NCBI GenBank assembly: GCA_963774445.1 | Contig: CAVZFC010000038.1 | Location: 372,001 to 436,000, forward strand | Length of the DNA: 64,000 nucleotides | Source: CAVUQH01 sp963774445 | Lineage (GTDB): Bacteria > Myxococcota_A > Polyangia > Haliangiales > Haliangiaceae | Direction of reading: 5' to 3' | Shown: piece after piece, positions 1 to 7,414 of the stretch | Layout: each line of letters starts with the position of its first letter | Numbering within the stretch: position 1 is the first letter of the stretch | Position numbers and translations under genes: made by a program | Notes under the pieces: generated by a model | The model's input: only the letters and a program-made list of their open reading frames with translations | Told to the model about the DNA's origin: nothing | Database searches by the model: none

Positions 1-64
1 CCAGCTCCAGCGCGGCGGCGAGCGCGCGGACGTCGCCGTCCGTCAGCTCGGTGAAGCGGCCCAT
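1..64 (-). CDS. N-terminus of a truncated gene, possibly a homoserine kinase-type phosphotransferase
   Basis: Only the first 21 codons lie inside the window, starting at the ATG at 64 on the minus strand and running off the left edge. The visible N-terminus (MGRFTELTDGDVRALAAA) resembles the opening of ThrB/choline-kinase-like homoserine kinases, but this is too little to assign a function. It starts 13 nt after the stop of the upstream DUF362 gene on the same strand, so the two are probably co-transcribed. Confidence 0.35.
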   Translation of the reverse strand, partial: MGRFTELTDGDVRALAAALEL

Positions 65-76
65 GTGACGGTCCGG

Positions 77-1211
<1,135 letters not shown>

Positions 1212-1287
1212 GGCCGCAGGCTACTCGGCGGCGAGCCGTCCGGCAAGGTCGCCGTCGTCCGGGCGACCTGGCCAAAACATATCGGGG

Positions 1288-1491
1288 TTAGCTGCGCTTT
1301 CCCTCGATGTGGGCCTTGTACCAGCGCTTGACCGCCTCGGCCTTGGCCGGACCGATCAGCTCCTCGACCGCCTGACGTTCGTTCTCGTCGCCCGACGGTG
1401 CGAACACTTCGACCGGGCAGAGAACGAACGCGAGGACATCGAGGGCGTCCAGAGGATCCGGCTCGAACCCCGACGAATAGACGCTGCTCAT
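1288..1491 (-). CDS. small hypothetical protein (67 aa)
   Basis: An acidic 67-residue protein, beginning MSSVYSSGFEPDPLDALDVL and ending with a basic tail KRWYKAHIEGKRS. I chose the ATG at 1491 over the in-frame ATG 12 codons upstream because the longer version adds only an unremarkable stretch. There is no signal peptide, membrane segment or motif I recognise. It lies between the tail-tube gene and the DUF362 gene on the same strand and may be part of the same transcript. Function unknown. Confidence 0.5.
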   Translation of the reverse strand: MSSVYSSGFEPDPLDALDVLAFVLCPVEVFAPSGDENERQAVEELIGPAKAEAVKRWYKAHIEGKRS

Positions 1492-1542
1492 GCAGGCACC
1501 GTACTCGTGCCGGATCTGGGGGCGCAAGTTTCCGGCGTTCGG

Positions 1543-2475
1543 TTATTCGAGCCTGGCGACGTCGCCCCAGAGGAACTTCAGGCTCTCGACCGAGATCTGG
1601 ATCTTCACCTTCTTGAGATCGTCGCTCTGGGTGTCGCTCTTGTCCGGCTCGATGCTGGCGATGTCGATCCCGTCGATGTCAACCCGGGCCAACTCTTCGC
1701 GCTGGATGTCCAGGTAGCGGATCGCCCCGGTCATCCGCTTCGTCTGCAGCTCGCCGTCGACGATCCGCTTCTTGAAGTGATCGATGAAGGGACCAGCGTC
1801 AACTTCGGGAATGTAGAAGGTGATGTTGGGCCACTCGATCGGCCCGGGCACGCGCAGCATGTGGCGCAGGTTGCCCGCCGGGTACTCGAGGATCTTCTGT
1901 TTGACGTCGATCGCGTCGATCTGAACCGTGCGCTCGCAGGCCTTCTCGAAGCCGTCGATGGTGAAGCGGAAGTTGGCCGACGTCCACAGCTTCTGGACCA
2001 TCGGGCCGACGTTGTGGTCGAGCTCGGCGCCGTCCCCGACCTTGAACTCCATCTGCTCGGGGGTGACCGTCACCGTCATGTAGGCGGCGTTCTTGTCGTC
2101 GGCCGACAGCTTGGGAAACTGGATGCCCGAGATCAGCGCGTCCTTGAAGTCGCGCCGCGCGCGCTCCTTGTAGTGGAAGTCGCCGGAGATGATGCTGCCG
2201 TGCTTGCGCACGACCTCGCCGGTGAAGAACCCCTCCAACCAGGTGTAGAAGGTCTTGCCCATACCCATGCCGACCTGCAGCTTGAGGTCTTCGATCTTGG
2301 GCTTGGCGCCGAGCTGCCGGAGGATGCCGTGACCGTCCCCCCACTGGTAGGTCATGATCTCGGCCTTGAAGTTCCCCCCCTCCACCGAACGGGGGAAGCC
2401 GACGATCTCCTTTTCGCCGATCACCAGGGCGAAGTGCGCGGCGCTGTAGGCGCGGGCGATTGTGTTCTGAGCCAT
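1543..2475 (-). CDS. phage-type tail-tube protein (gp19-like) with two tube domains in tandem
   Basis: A 310-residue protein whose two halves each resemble the T4 gp19-like inner-tube fold used by contractile phages, type VI secretion and extracellular injection systems. The first unit covers about residues 8-150 (AHFALVIGEKEIVGFPRSVEGG, FTGEVVRKHGSIISGDF), the second about 165-308 (ANFRFTIDGFEKACERTV, WPNITFYIPEVDAGPFIDHF, KIQISVESLKF). Canonical tube subunits are about 140-170 residues with one such domain, so this is a fused or duplicated subunit. The start at 2475 has a GGAG-type ribosome site. No sheath, baseplate, spike or ATPase gene lies nearby, so whether it is part of an injection particle cannot be read from this window. 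Confidence 0.75.
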   Translation of the reverse strand: MAQNTIARAYSAAHFALVIGEKEIVGFPRSVEGGNFKAEIMTYQWGDGHGILRQLGAKPKIEDLKLQVGMGMGKTFYTWLEGFFTGEVVRKHGSIISGDFHYKERARRDFKDALISGIQFPKLSADDKNAAYMTVTVTPEQMEFKVGDGAELDHNVGPMVQKLWTSANFRFTIDGFEKACERTVQIDAIDVKQKILEYPAGNLRHMLRVPGPIEWPNITFYIPEVDAGPFIDHFKKRIVDGELQTKRMTGAIRYLDIQREELARVDIDGIDIASIEPDKSDTQSDDLKKVKIQISVESLKFLWGDVARLE

Positions 2476-2514
2476 GCGGGTCTCCGGGCGGGGGCCGCCG
2501 GGCGCCCGCGATCG

Positions 2515-2526
2515 TCATGCATGATA
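2515..2526. promoter_or_regulatory. TCATGCATGA palindrome in a divergent promoter region
   Basis: The 128-bp gap between the leftward tail-tube gene and the rightward membrane-protein gene contains the perfect 10-bp palindrome TCATGCATGA (2515-2524). On the minus strand ATGATA at 2521-2526 reads TATCAT, a plausible -10 element for the tail-tube gene. The overlap of palindrome and -10 would suit an operator, but this is inference. Confidence 0.25.
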
Positions 2527-2603
2527 CGCTAACTCCACGCAGACTCTTCCCCGGGCAGGTGCCGGATCGGGGCCGCGCCCGCATTTCAACCTCCCGAAAT
2601 CAA

Positions 2604-3026
2604 ATGGCCTCCACGCGCGCTTCCCGAGCCCCCTTCGCGCTCGGCGCCGCGGTCGGCTTCGTCGTCGGCCTGCCGGCCTTCTCGGCGACCATCTTTCTGC
2701 TGTCGCTGGCCGGCCTGGGCGACACCAGCCGCAGCTACCCCGACGTCCTGCGCCTGGCCCTGCTCTTTGCCGGCCTGCCGATCGTCCTGACCGCCGGGGG
2801 CGTCGCCCGGGTCGCGGCGCGGGCCGCTGACCGCGGAGGGCTGGCCGCCGTGCGCGCCGGGGCGACCGTGCTGGCCGTCGCCGGCGTCGGCCTGGTCATC
2901 CTCGTCGCCCTGCCCGTCGGTGGCCTCCCCGACCACTGGCCGCTGTGGCTCTGGTACCTACCGGCCGGCAGTGTGACCGGCGCCGCGGTCGGCGCCGCCG
3001 TCGGCGCCGTCGTGGGCACGCGCTGA
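2604..3026 (+). CDS. small integral membrane protein
   Basis: A 140-residue hydrophobic protein with four likely membrane spans: about residues 10-33 (FALGAAVGFVVGLPAFSATIF), 48-66, 78-102 (TVLAVAGVGLVILVALPVGG) and 112-138 (Gly/Ala-rich GSVTGAAVGAAVGAVVGTR). The start at ATG 2604 puts a basic cytoplasmic tail (MASTRASRAP) before the first span; longer upstream reading has no hydrophobic or conserved content. No enzyme motif is visible. It precedes the M50B-like protease by 22 nt, but that gene has its own -10 box, so they may not be an operon. Function unknown. Confidence 0.6.
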   Translation: MASTRASRAPFALGAAVGFVVGLPAFSATIFLLSLAGLGDTSRSYPDVLRLALLFAGLPIVLTAGGVARVAARAADRGGLAAVRAGATVLAVAGVGLVILVALPVGGLPDHWPLWLWYLPAGSVTGAAVGAAVGAVVGTR

Positions 3027-3036
3027 GCCGGTCCGC

Positions 3037-3042
3037 TATGCT
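3037..3042 (+). promoter_or_regulatory. TATGCT -10 box of the M50B-like gene (leaderless)
   Basis: TATGCT ends 6 nt before the GTG at 3049, so transcription would start at or next to the start codon. The same arrangement recurs in front of at least seven other genes here. Confidence 0.4.
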
Positions 3043-3048
3043 TCGATC

Positions 3049-3831
3049 GTGGACACCGTCGCGATGGCCAAGCAACGGGCGCTCGTGCTCGCCCTCCTGG
3101 CCTCGCTGATCCTTTGGAACCTGCCGTTCGGCGGGCTGCTGTTGTATCCGTTCAAGCTGCTCGCCACCTGGCTCCACGAGTCGAGCCACGGCCTGGTCAT
3201 GCTGATCACCGGCGCCGGCTTCGACCGCATGGAGATCTACCGCGACACCAGCGGCCTGGCCTACATGCGCCACGGCATCGGCGCCCCGGGCGCGGCCGCC
3301 ATCGCCGCCGCCGGCTACATGGGCACTCCGGTCTTCGGCGCCCTGTTCCTGGTCGTCGGTCAGACCCGCCGCGGCGCCCGGTCGGTGTTGTTCGCGCTGG
3401 GCGGCCTGCTCGGGCTGAGCGCCGCGCTGTTCGTGTCCAACACCTTCGGCATCGCCGCCATGCTGACCGCCACCGTCGCCTGCTTCGCCCTGGCCCTGTT
3501 CGTACACGAGAACGTCGCCGTCTTCCTGGTCAACTTCATCGCCGCCCAGGCGTGCATCAACGCCGTGCTCGACATCCGCGTGCTGTTCCGCGCCAACCTC
3601 GTCGTCAACGGCCACAGCATCGGCGCCTCCGACGCCCACAACATGGCCCACGCCTCGTTCGGCACCCCGACCATGTGGGCCGTCACCTGGATGGCCTGGT
3701 CGCTCGTCTGCTTCTTCGCCGCCCTGCGCCTGGTCTACGTGAGGCAGCGCCGCACCGATGCCGCCGAGACTGCCGCCAGCGATCAGATGGCCGTACCCGA
3801 ACCCGTCCCCGTCATCGACTCCGGGCGCTAG
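3049..3831 (+). CDS. M50B-like membrane zinc metallopeptidase
   Basis: A 260-residue polytopic membrane protein with the metalloprotease signature HESSH at residues 43-47 (WLHESSHGL) just after a first hydrophobic segment, as in the peptidase M50B-like family. Further spans lie at about 80-103, 112-130, 137-165 and 205-230, and a polar tail follows. HExxH with a membrane context suggests intramembrane zinc-dependent proteolysis; the third metal ligand cannot be assigned by eye. The GTG at 3049 is preferred because TATGCT lies 6 nt upstream; an alternative is ATG 3064. The partner substrate is unknown. Confidence 0.7.
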   Translation: MDTVAMAKQRALVLALLASLILWNLPFGGLLLYPFKLLATWLHESSHGLVMLITGAGFDRMEIYRDTSGLAYMRHGIGAPGAAAIAAAGYMGTPVFGALFLVVGQTRRGARSVLFALGGLLGLSAALFVSNTFGIAAMLTATVACFALALFVHENVAVFLVNFIAAQACINAVLDIRVLFRANLVVNGHSIGASDAHNMAHASFGTPTMWAVTWMAWSLVCFFAALRLVYVRQRRTDAAETAASDQMAVPEPVPVIDSGR

Positions 3832-3894
3832 CGCTGCGCTCTTGCGCATCGGAGGGACAGGCCCGGCTCTTCCAGACCGGCGGGCCGAGCGGCG

Positions 3895-4723
3895 CTACGG
3901 AAGGATCGTGACCGGCGTCGTCTGCGCGACGCCCCACTGCGCGGTGCAGGAGGCCGCGCCGGTGCAGGAGCGAATCTCGGGCTCGACGGCTACCGACAGT
4001 GTGAGATCGGCGGTCTGGGAGACGTCGCGAACGAGGGGGCCGTCGCAGGCGAAGGTGAGGTTCTGGGTCGAACTGCAGATCGACCCAATCGGGAACGGTG
4101 AACGAGTAGCCGCCGCCGCTGGGATCGAGGGTCAGGTCGAGGAGATGCGAGTGACTGCACTGCTGGCCGGGGAGGTCGGCGGTGGCGCGACCCGGCGCGA
4201 GCACGTCGGTCGCGACCACCGTGGGAGTCAGGTCGATGACGTCGCCGGGGTGCAAGACCGCGTCGGGCGCCCCAACGCGCGCGATCGATCGCTCGGCGAA
4301 GAAATCGGTGATCTCGACGGTGACCTCGCCGCTGTCGTCGGCGAGCGTGATGACCGACGTGCCGGCGGCGGAGAACGGAGCGTGCGTGACGAAGAACGAG
4401 GGCGAGACGCAGTACGGCGTGCTGCCTGCGAGCGAGGTATCGCGCCACTCTCCCGGCCGGACGTCGTCGAAGTCGATACCGTTGATGGTCGCGTCGACGT
4501 AGCCGAGAACGGCGCAGTCGTGGGGTACCGATCCGTCGACGCCGTCGTAGGCGAGGTGGACCTGCACGCGGTCGATACCGTCATCGAGATTGCGCCCTCC
4601 GTCGACGCTCACCCGGAGCCCTTGGAGATCGGCGAGACCGGCGTTGGGTCCGCCGCAGGCCGCGATCGCAGAGAGCACGATCGCGCCGGCGATTGCGCGC
4701 GGTCCTGGTCCGAGCTGGCTCAT
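3895..4723 (-). CDS. secreted lipoprotein of unknown function, interrupted by a +1 frameshift near 4072-4080
   Basis: From the ATG at 4723 the protein begins with a lipoprotein signal ending SAIAAC (lipobox), followed by a mature domain of beta-like character (VQVHLAYDGVDGS, TSVITLADDSGEVTVEITDFF, VVATDVLAPGRATADLPGQQC). Around CTGCAGTTCGACCCAGAACC the frame is lost; removing one base restores LTFACDGPLVRDVSQTADLT and a tail ending TTPVTILP at the stop at 3895, giving 275 residues. Paired cysteines in the last 50 residues fit a secreted protein. It converges on the M50B-like gene. No family recognised. Confidence 0.65.
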
Positions 4724-5076
4724 GAGCGCGAGAGTACGTCGCCTGGCCGGCGGGATGCACAGCCAGATGCGGCACAACGAGGCACAGCCTGGCGCGGACT
4801 GGGCGCCGCGGGATTCCCGATGGCTGGGGCGCCCGGGAACGGTCCCCCGAGAACCTGAGACCGCGCCGCGCTGATGCAACCAACGCGCAGCCAGCGGTCC
4901 CCAGGCCGCGCCGGTCGTTGAACTCGGGACGGTCGTGGATGCGATCGCATTGCGATCCGTGTAAGCGCCGATACTGCGTCGTCTGATCGATCTACGCGGC
5001 ACGTAGATTGCTGTCCCGGACAAGTTGTCCGGTAGACCGGACGAACTGGATTTATTGCGGCCGCTTGAGCGGATAG
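4724..5076. other. 353-bp non-coding stretch with inverted repeats
   Basis: No convincing gene is present between the lipoprotein start and the first remnant. Base composition becomes less GC-rich towards the right. The stretch contains a GCGATCGC-type palindrome near 4940 and two strong inverted repeats annotated separately (4990-5008 and 5016-5032). It probably holds the promoter of the leftward lipoprotein gene and the boundary of a foreign or degraded insert. Confidence 0.4.
4990..5032. repeat. two adjacent perfect inverted repeats (operator- or att-like)
   Basis: ATCTACG-N5-CGTAGAT occupies 4990-5008 and CCGGACAA-G-TTGTCCGG occupies 5016-5032. Both are perfect, 7 bp and 8 bp per arm, and only 7 bp apart. 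They sit at the edge of the less GC-rich patch, just before gene remnants. They could be dimeric regulator operators or a recombination site; neither is proved. Confidence 0.45.
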
Positions 5077-5229
5077 CGCTTGCAGCCGCACGCTCGATTC
5101 GCGGCAACGGTGGAAGAGAACTTCTTCGAGCTGCTGGAGGATGTCGGGCGTGGCGAGGGAATCTACGTGACCATCTACGACGGCGACCGGCCGGCGCAGC
5201 TTCTGTTTGCGGGATACTCGGTCAACTAG
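5077..5229 (+). pseudogene. C-terminal gene remnant (about 50 aa)
   Basis: An open stretch after an in-frame stop at 5074-5076 ends at TAG 5227-5229. Its C-terminal part (VEENFFELLEDVGRGEGIYV, TIYDGDRPAQLLFAGYSVN) looks like genuine protein sequence with normal codon character, while the upstream part does not. A GTG at 5110 could start a 39-residue product. I read it as the tail of a lost gene. No family recognised. Confidence 0.35.
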
Positions 5230-5314
5230 GGGCTGTCCCTATTAGGGCACACCCTCCCCCCCCCGATCAGCCTGAGCGGAGCGGCGCGCGAAGCGCGACG
5301 CGGAGTCGGAGGCG

Positions 5315-5686
5315 GTGTCGTGGACCGCGTCTCGTCCGAGATGCGAAACGCCGGCGGCCGGAGCGGGTGCTGTTGCTGGTTGCTGCGAGGCGGACGCGCC
5401 GTTACGCCGGCGGGCCGGCCCGCCGGGCTTCTACCTGGCAACCAACTCCAATGACGCATATTTCTTCGCGGCGCTCCGGGAAGGAACAATCCTTGAGTAC
5501 ACGTTATCGAGCTATGCTGTTGGCACCCTGTTCGAGGAAGGGGCCACACTTGAACCTGTTCCGCAGGGCGACCGGCCTGCACCATTCGAGGGAGAACAGC
5601 TAGTCATTCCAGACAAAGCCTATTCCGTCTTTGACCTTCTGCGCCAGGCCGGCGAGATCACGGTAGTAGCCGCAAAAATGGAGTGA
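5315..5686 (+). pseudogene. truncated ORF, possible C-terminal end of a toxin-like protein
   Basis: From about position 5417 the frame reads like real protein (GFYLATNSNDAYFFAALREG, TILEYTLSSYAVGTLFEEG, IPDKAYSVFDLLRQAGEITV) and ends at TGA 5684-5686, 2 nt before the next gene. Upstream of 5417 the frame is compositionally random and follows a C10-like homopolymer near 5271, so the N-terminus is missing or scrambled. The pattern of a truncated C-terminal domain followed at once by a small acidic gene is typical of polymorphic-toxin cassettes, and the FYLATN..DAYFFA stretch is loosely like ADP-ribosyltransferase-type toxin ends. That is inference only. Confidence 0.4.
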
Positions 5687-5688
5687 CC

Positions 5689-6150
5689 ATGACGAAGTAC
5701 ACGCAGGAGATGTTGGAGATCGCAAAAGCCCCTCAGTGGCTTGAACGCAATCGTGAGCGTTTCTTCCGCAATGGAAGGGCAACAGGAGCGGAAATTGCCT
5801 ACCACGTCACGTACGATATCGTATGGCTCGGAGGCCAGAGCCGAATCCGGAGGCTCAGTCCATGGTGGATCATTACGAGCGACTTGGATTGGTTTGCACC
5901 GGCGAAAGAACCGCTGAAGGACCTCTTCGCTCGAATCGTCCCGGCCCCGCACCTGGGCATCAACTCGATGCGGAGCGATGTGGTCGTGTCAACGTTTTCG
6001 TCTTCTGTGGCAGCTTGGAACGATGGACGTTGGTGTCAGATCAAGGGCCAGCACGTGCCCGATGAGATCGTCGATTCGGTTGAACGAGAGCGAAACATTG
6101 GAACACAGGCGGGCCTTGTCTTCCTGCCTGCAGAAGGCCCGTCCCTTTAG
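5689..6150 (+). CDS. hypothetical protein in an immunity-gene position
   Basis: A 153-residue soluble protein starting MTKYTQEMLEIAKAPQWLER at ATG 5689, with a GGAG ribosome site overlapping the end of the upstream remnant; a GTG two codons earlier is also possible. It has Trp-rich segments (PWWIITSDLDWFAPAKEPL) and no signal peptide or membrane segment. Its base composition is visibly less GC-rich than flanking genes, suggesting recent transfer. Size, spacing and the truncated upstream ORF fit an immunity protein of a toxin-immunity pair, but I do not recognise the family. Confidence 0.55.
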   Translation: MTKYTQEMLEIAKAPQWLERNRERFFRNGRATGAEIAYHVTYDIVWLGGQSRIRRLSPWWIITSDLDWFAPAKEPLKDLFARIVPAPHLGINSMRSDVVVSTFSSSVAAWNDGRWCQIKGQHVPDEIVDSVERERNIGTQAGLVFLPAEGPSL

Positions 6151-6385
6151 AGGCGGGACTTACTAGTTGCACGGCCGCCTCGGCAGCATGCTCCTGGCCC
6201 TCGACGACAACACCCAGCCCACCAGCGGCTTCAATGCCGCCATACTCATCGGTCTCGGCAAACCTGACGTAGTACTTCTGAATCAGGCCCGGAACCTGTC
6301 GGTAACCGTCTGAGCGATCCTTGAATCGCCGGTCCACCTCGTCGCGGGGAAGTCCGGACTTGTAGCGGATGATTTGAATGATCAT
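6041..6385 (-). pseudogene. degenerate antibiotic-biosynthesis-monooxygenase-like (ABM/YdhR-type) gene
   Basis: The first 54 residues from ATG 6385 (MIIQIIRYKSGLPRDEV, GYRQVPGLIQKYYVRFAETD) look like the N-terminal half of small ABM-fold proteins, and a GAGGAGG ribosome site lies 4 nt upstream. After EYGGI, where such proteins usually continue IYVWDS-like, the sequence turns into unrelated Ala/Gly-rich residues and then runs antisense over the end of the gene at 5689-6150. I therefore read the C-terminal half as lost, probably when the adjacent insert arrived. Confidence 0.5.
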
Positions 6386-6509
6386 TGCGCCTCCTCGCCA
6401 ACCCAGCCTTGTCCGGTATGGATCTGGATGGATCTGGTTGGGTTCTCTCTCGATCTCATGAAACGACGGAGAGAGGTTGTCAAATGCAGGAGGCCCCAGG
6501 CGGTGCCGG

Positions 6510-6689
6510 CTACTGCGCGCGGGTGACGGTGACATGCAGGGTGCCGTCGTCGTCGCGGCTGACGTTGACGCGCCAGGGGCGGCAGCAGACTTCGCAGTCT
6601 TCGATGTATTCGCCGCGGGTGTCGGGGTCGACCCACAGCTCGACCAGCTGCAGGCAGTAGGGGCACTGCACCTGGGTCGCGTCGTCCAC
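6510..6689 (-). CDS. CPXCG-motif cysteine-rich protein
   Basis: A 59-residue protein with CPYC at residues 10-13 and EDCEVCCRPW further on, the layout of the CPXCG cysteine-rich family, probably a structural zinc site. I chose the GTG at 6689 because it lies 5 nt after the stop of the extensin-like gene and gives the family's usual length (about 60). It is the last gene of the miaA-accA-rhomboid-extensin run. Function unknown. Confidence 0.8.
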   Translation of the reverse strand: MDDATQVQCPYCLQLVELWVDPDTRGEYIEDCEVCCRPWRVNVSRDDDGTLHVTVTRAQ

Positions 6690-6694
6690 GATGG

Positions 6695-7414
6695 TTAGCC
6701 TTTCGGCTTGGCGACGCGCTCGAGGGACGCGTCGGAGCGGTCGCGCCACGGGGCCGCTTCCAGGTGGAAGTGGTTGTAGTGGTGCGCGTCGTAGTCGGGG
6801 TCGAGGATGTAGTGGAACAGCTCGGAGCGGCGGAGCTGGCAGTTGATGGTCTTGAGGGCGGTGCCCTTGTCGGTCAGCGGCTGGCCGACGCAGTCGATGT
6901 CGTCGCCGAGGCCCTGCTCGAAGTCGTCCTTGATGACCAGCTTGCCGGAGCGCTCGCCTTCGAACACGTGGACGTCGATGGCCAGGCCGAAGCTGTGCTT
7001 GGACAGGTTGTGGGTGCCGGCGACGTTGCGCACGCTGTAGGCGCCGCTGAAGATGGCGGTGTCGATGCCGTGGGCGGCGAGCAGCGGTCCGGCGCCGGCC
7101 AGCGACACGGCCAGGGAGCAGTCGAGGATCAGCGGCCGCTTGTCCCACGACTTGTAGGTCACGCCGCCCAGCGGCCCGCGGACGCGGACGCCGATCTTGA
7201 TGCGCCGGCGCTTGATACGGCTGTATTTGACGCCCATCCGATCGAGGGTCTTGAGGCACGACCGGGACGACCGGTGGGGGCCGTCGTGCTTGGACCGATG
7301 GTGGTGGTCGGCGCGGGCGGCCGGCGCGGCCAGCGCGAGGACGGCGATGGCGAGGACGGTGCTGCGCACGGCCCGCAAAGGGTCACCCGCGCTGGCGCGG
7401 CGGGCAAGTTTCAC
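6695..7414 (-). CDS. extensin-like C-terminal domain protein (putative peptidoglycan carboxypeptidase fold)
   Basis: A 239-residue protein with an N-terminal signal peptide (about residues 10-32, VRSTVLAIAVLALAAPAARA), a His/Arg-rich linker and an extensin-like domain. The domain holds the metal-type signature HSFGLAIDVHVFEG and a late HYNHFHLE, matching the SxHxxGxAxD...H pattern of LAS/VanY-like peptidases. It therefore probably acts on the cell wall outside the inner membrane. Cysteines CL, DCSL, DCVGQ and NCQL may form disulfides. The GTG start at 7414 overlaps the rhomboid stop (GTGA), so it is translationally coupled. Confidence 0.8.
   Translation of the reverse strand: MKLARRASAGDPLRAVRSTVLAIAVLALAAPAARADHHHRSKHDGPHRSSRSCLKTLDRMGVKYSRIKRRRIKIGVRVRGPLGGVTYKSWDKRPLILDCSLAVSLAGAGPLLAAHGIDTAIFSGAYSVRNVAGTHNLSKHSFGLAIDVHVFEGERSGKLVIKDDFEQGLGDDIDCVGQPLTDKGTALKTINCQLRRSELFHYILDPDYDAHHYNHFHLEAAPWRDRSDASLERVAKPKG

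Noticed and set aside
1543..2475. Prophage or complete injection system around the tail-tube gene
   Set aside because: No sheath, baseplate, terminase, integrase or ATPase gene is visible nearby; neighbours are ordinary chromosomal genes.
5315..5416. N-terminal 34 codons of the remnant ORF as real protein
   Set aside because: The residues are Arg/Ala/Gly-rich and compositionally random, unlike the sequence after about position 5417.
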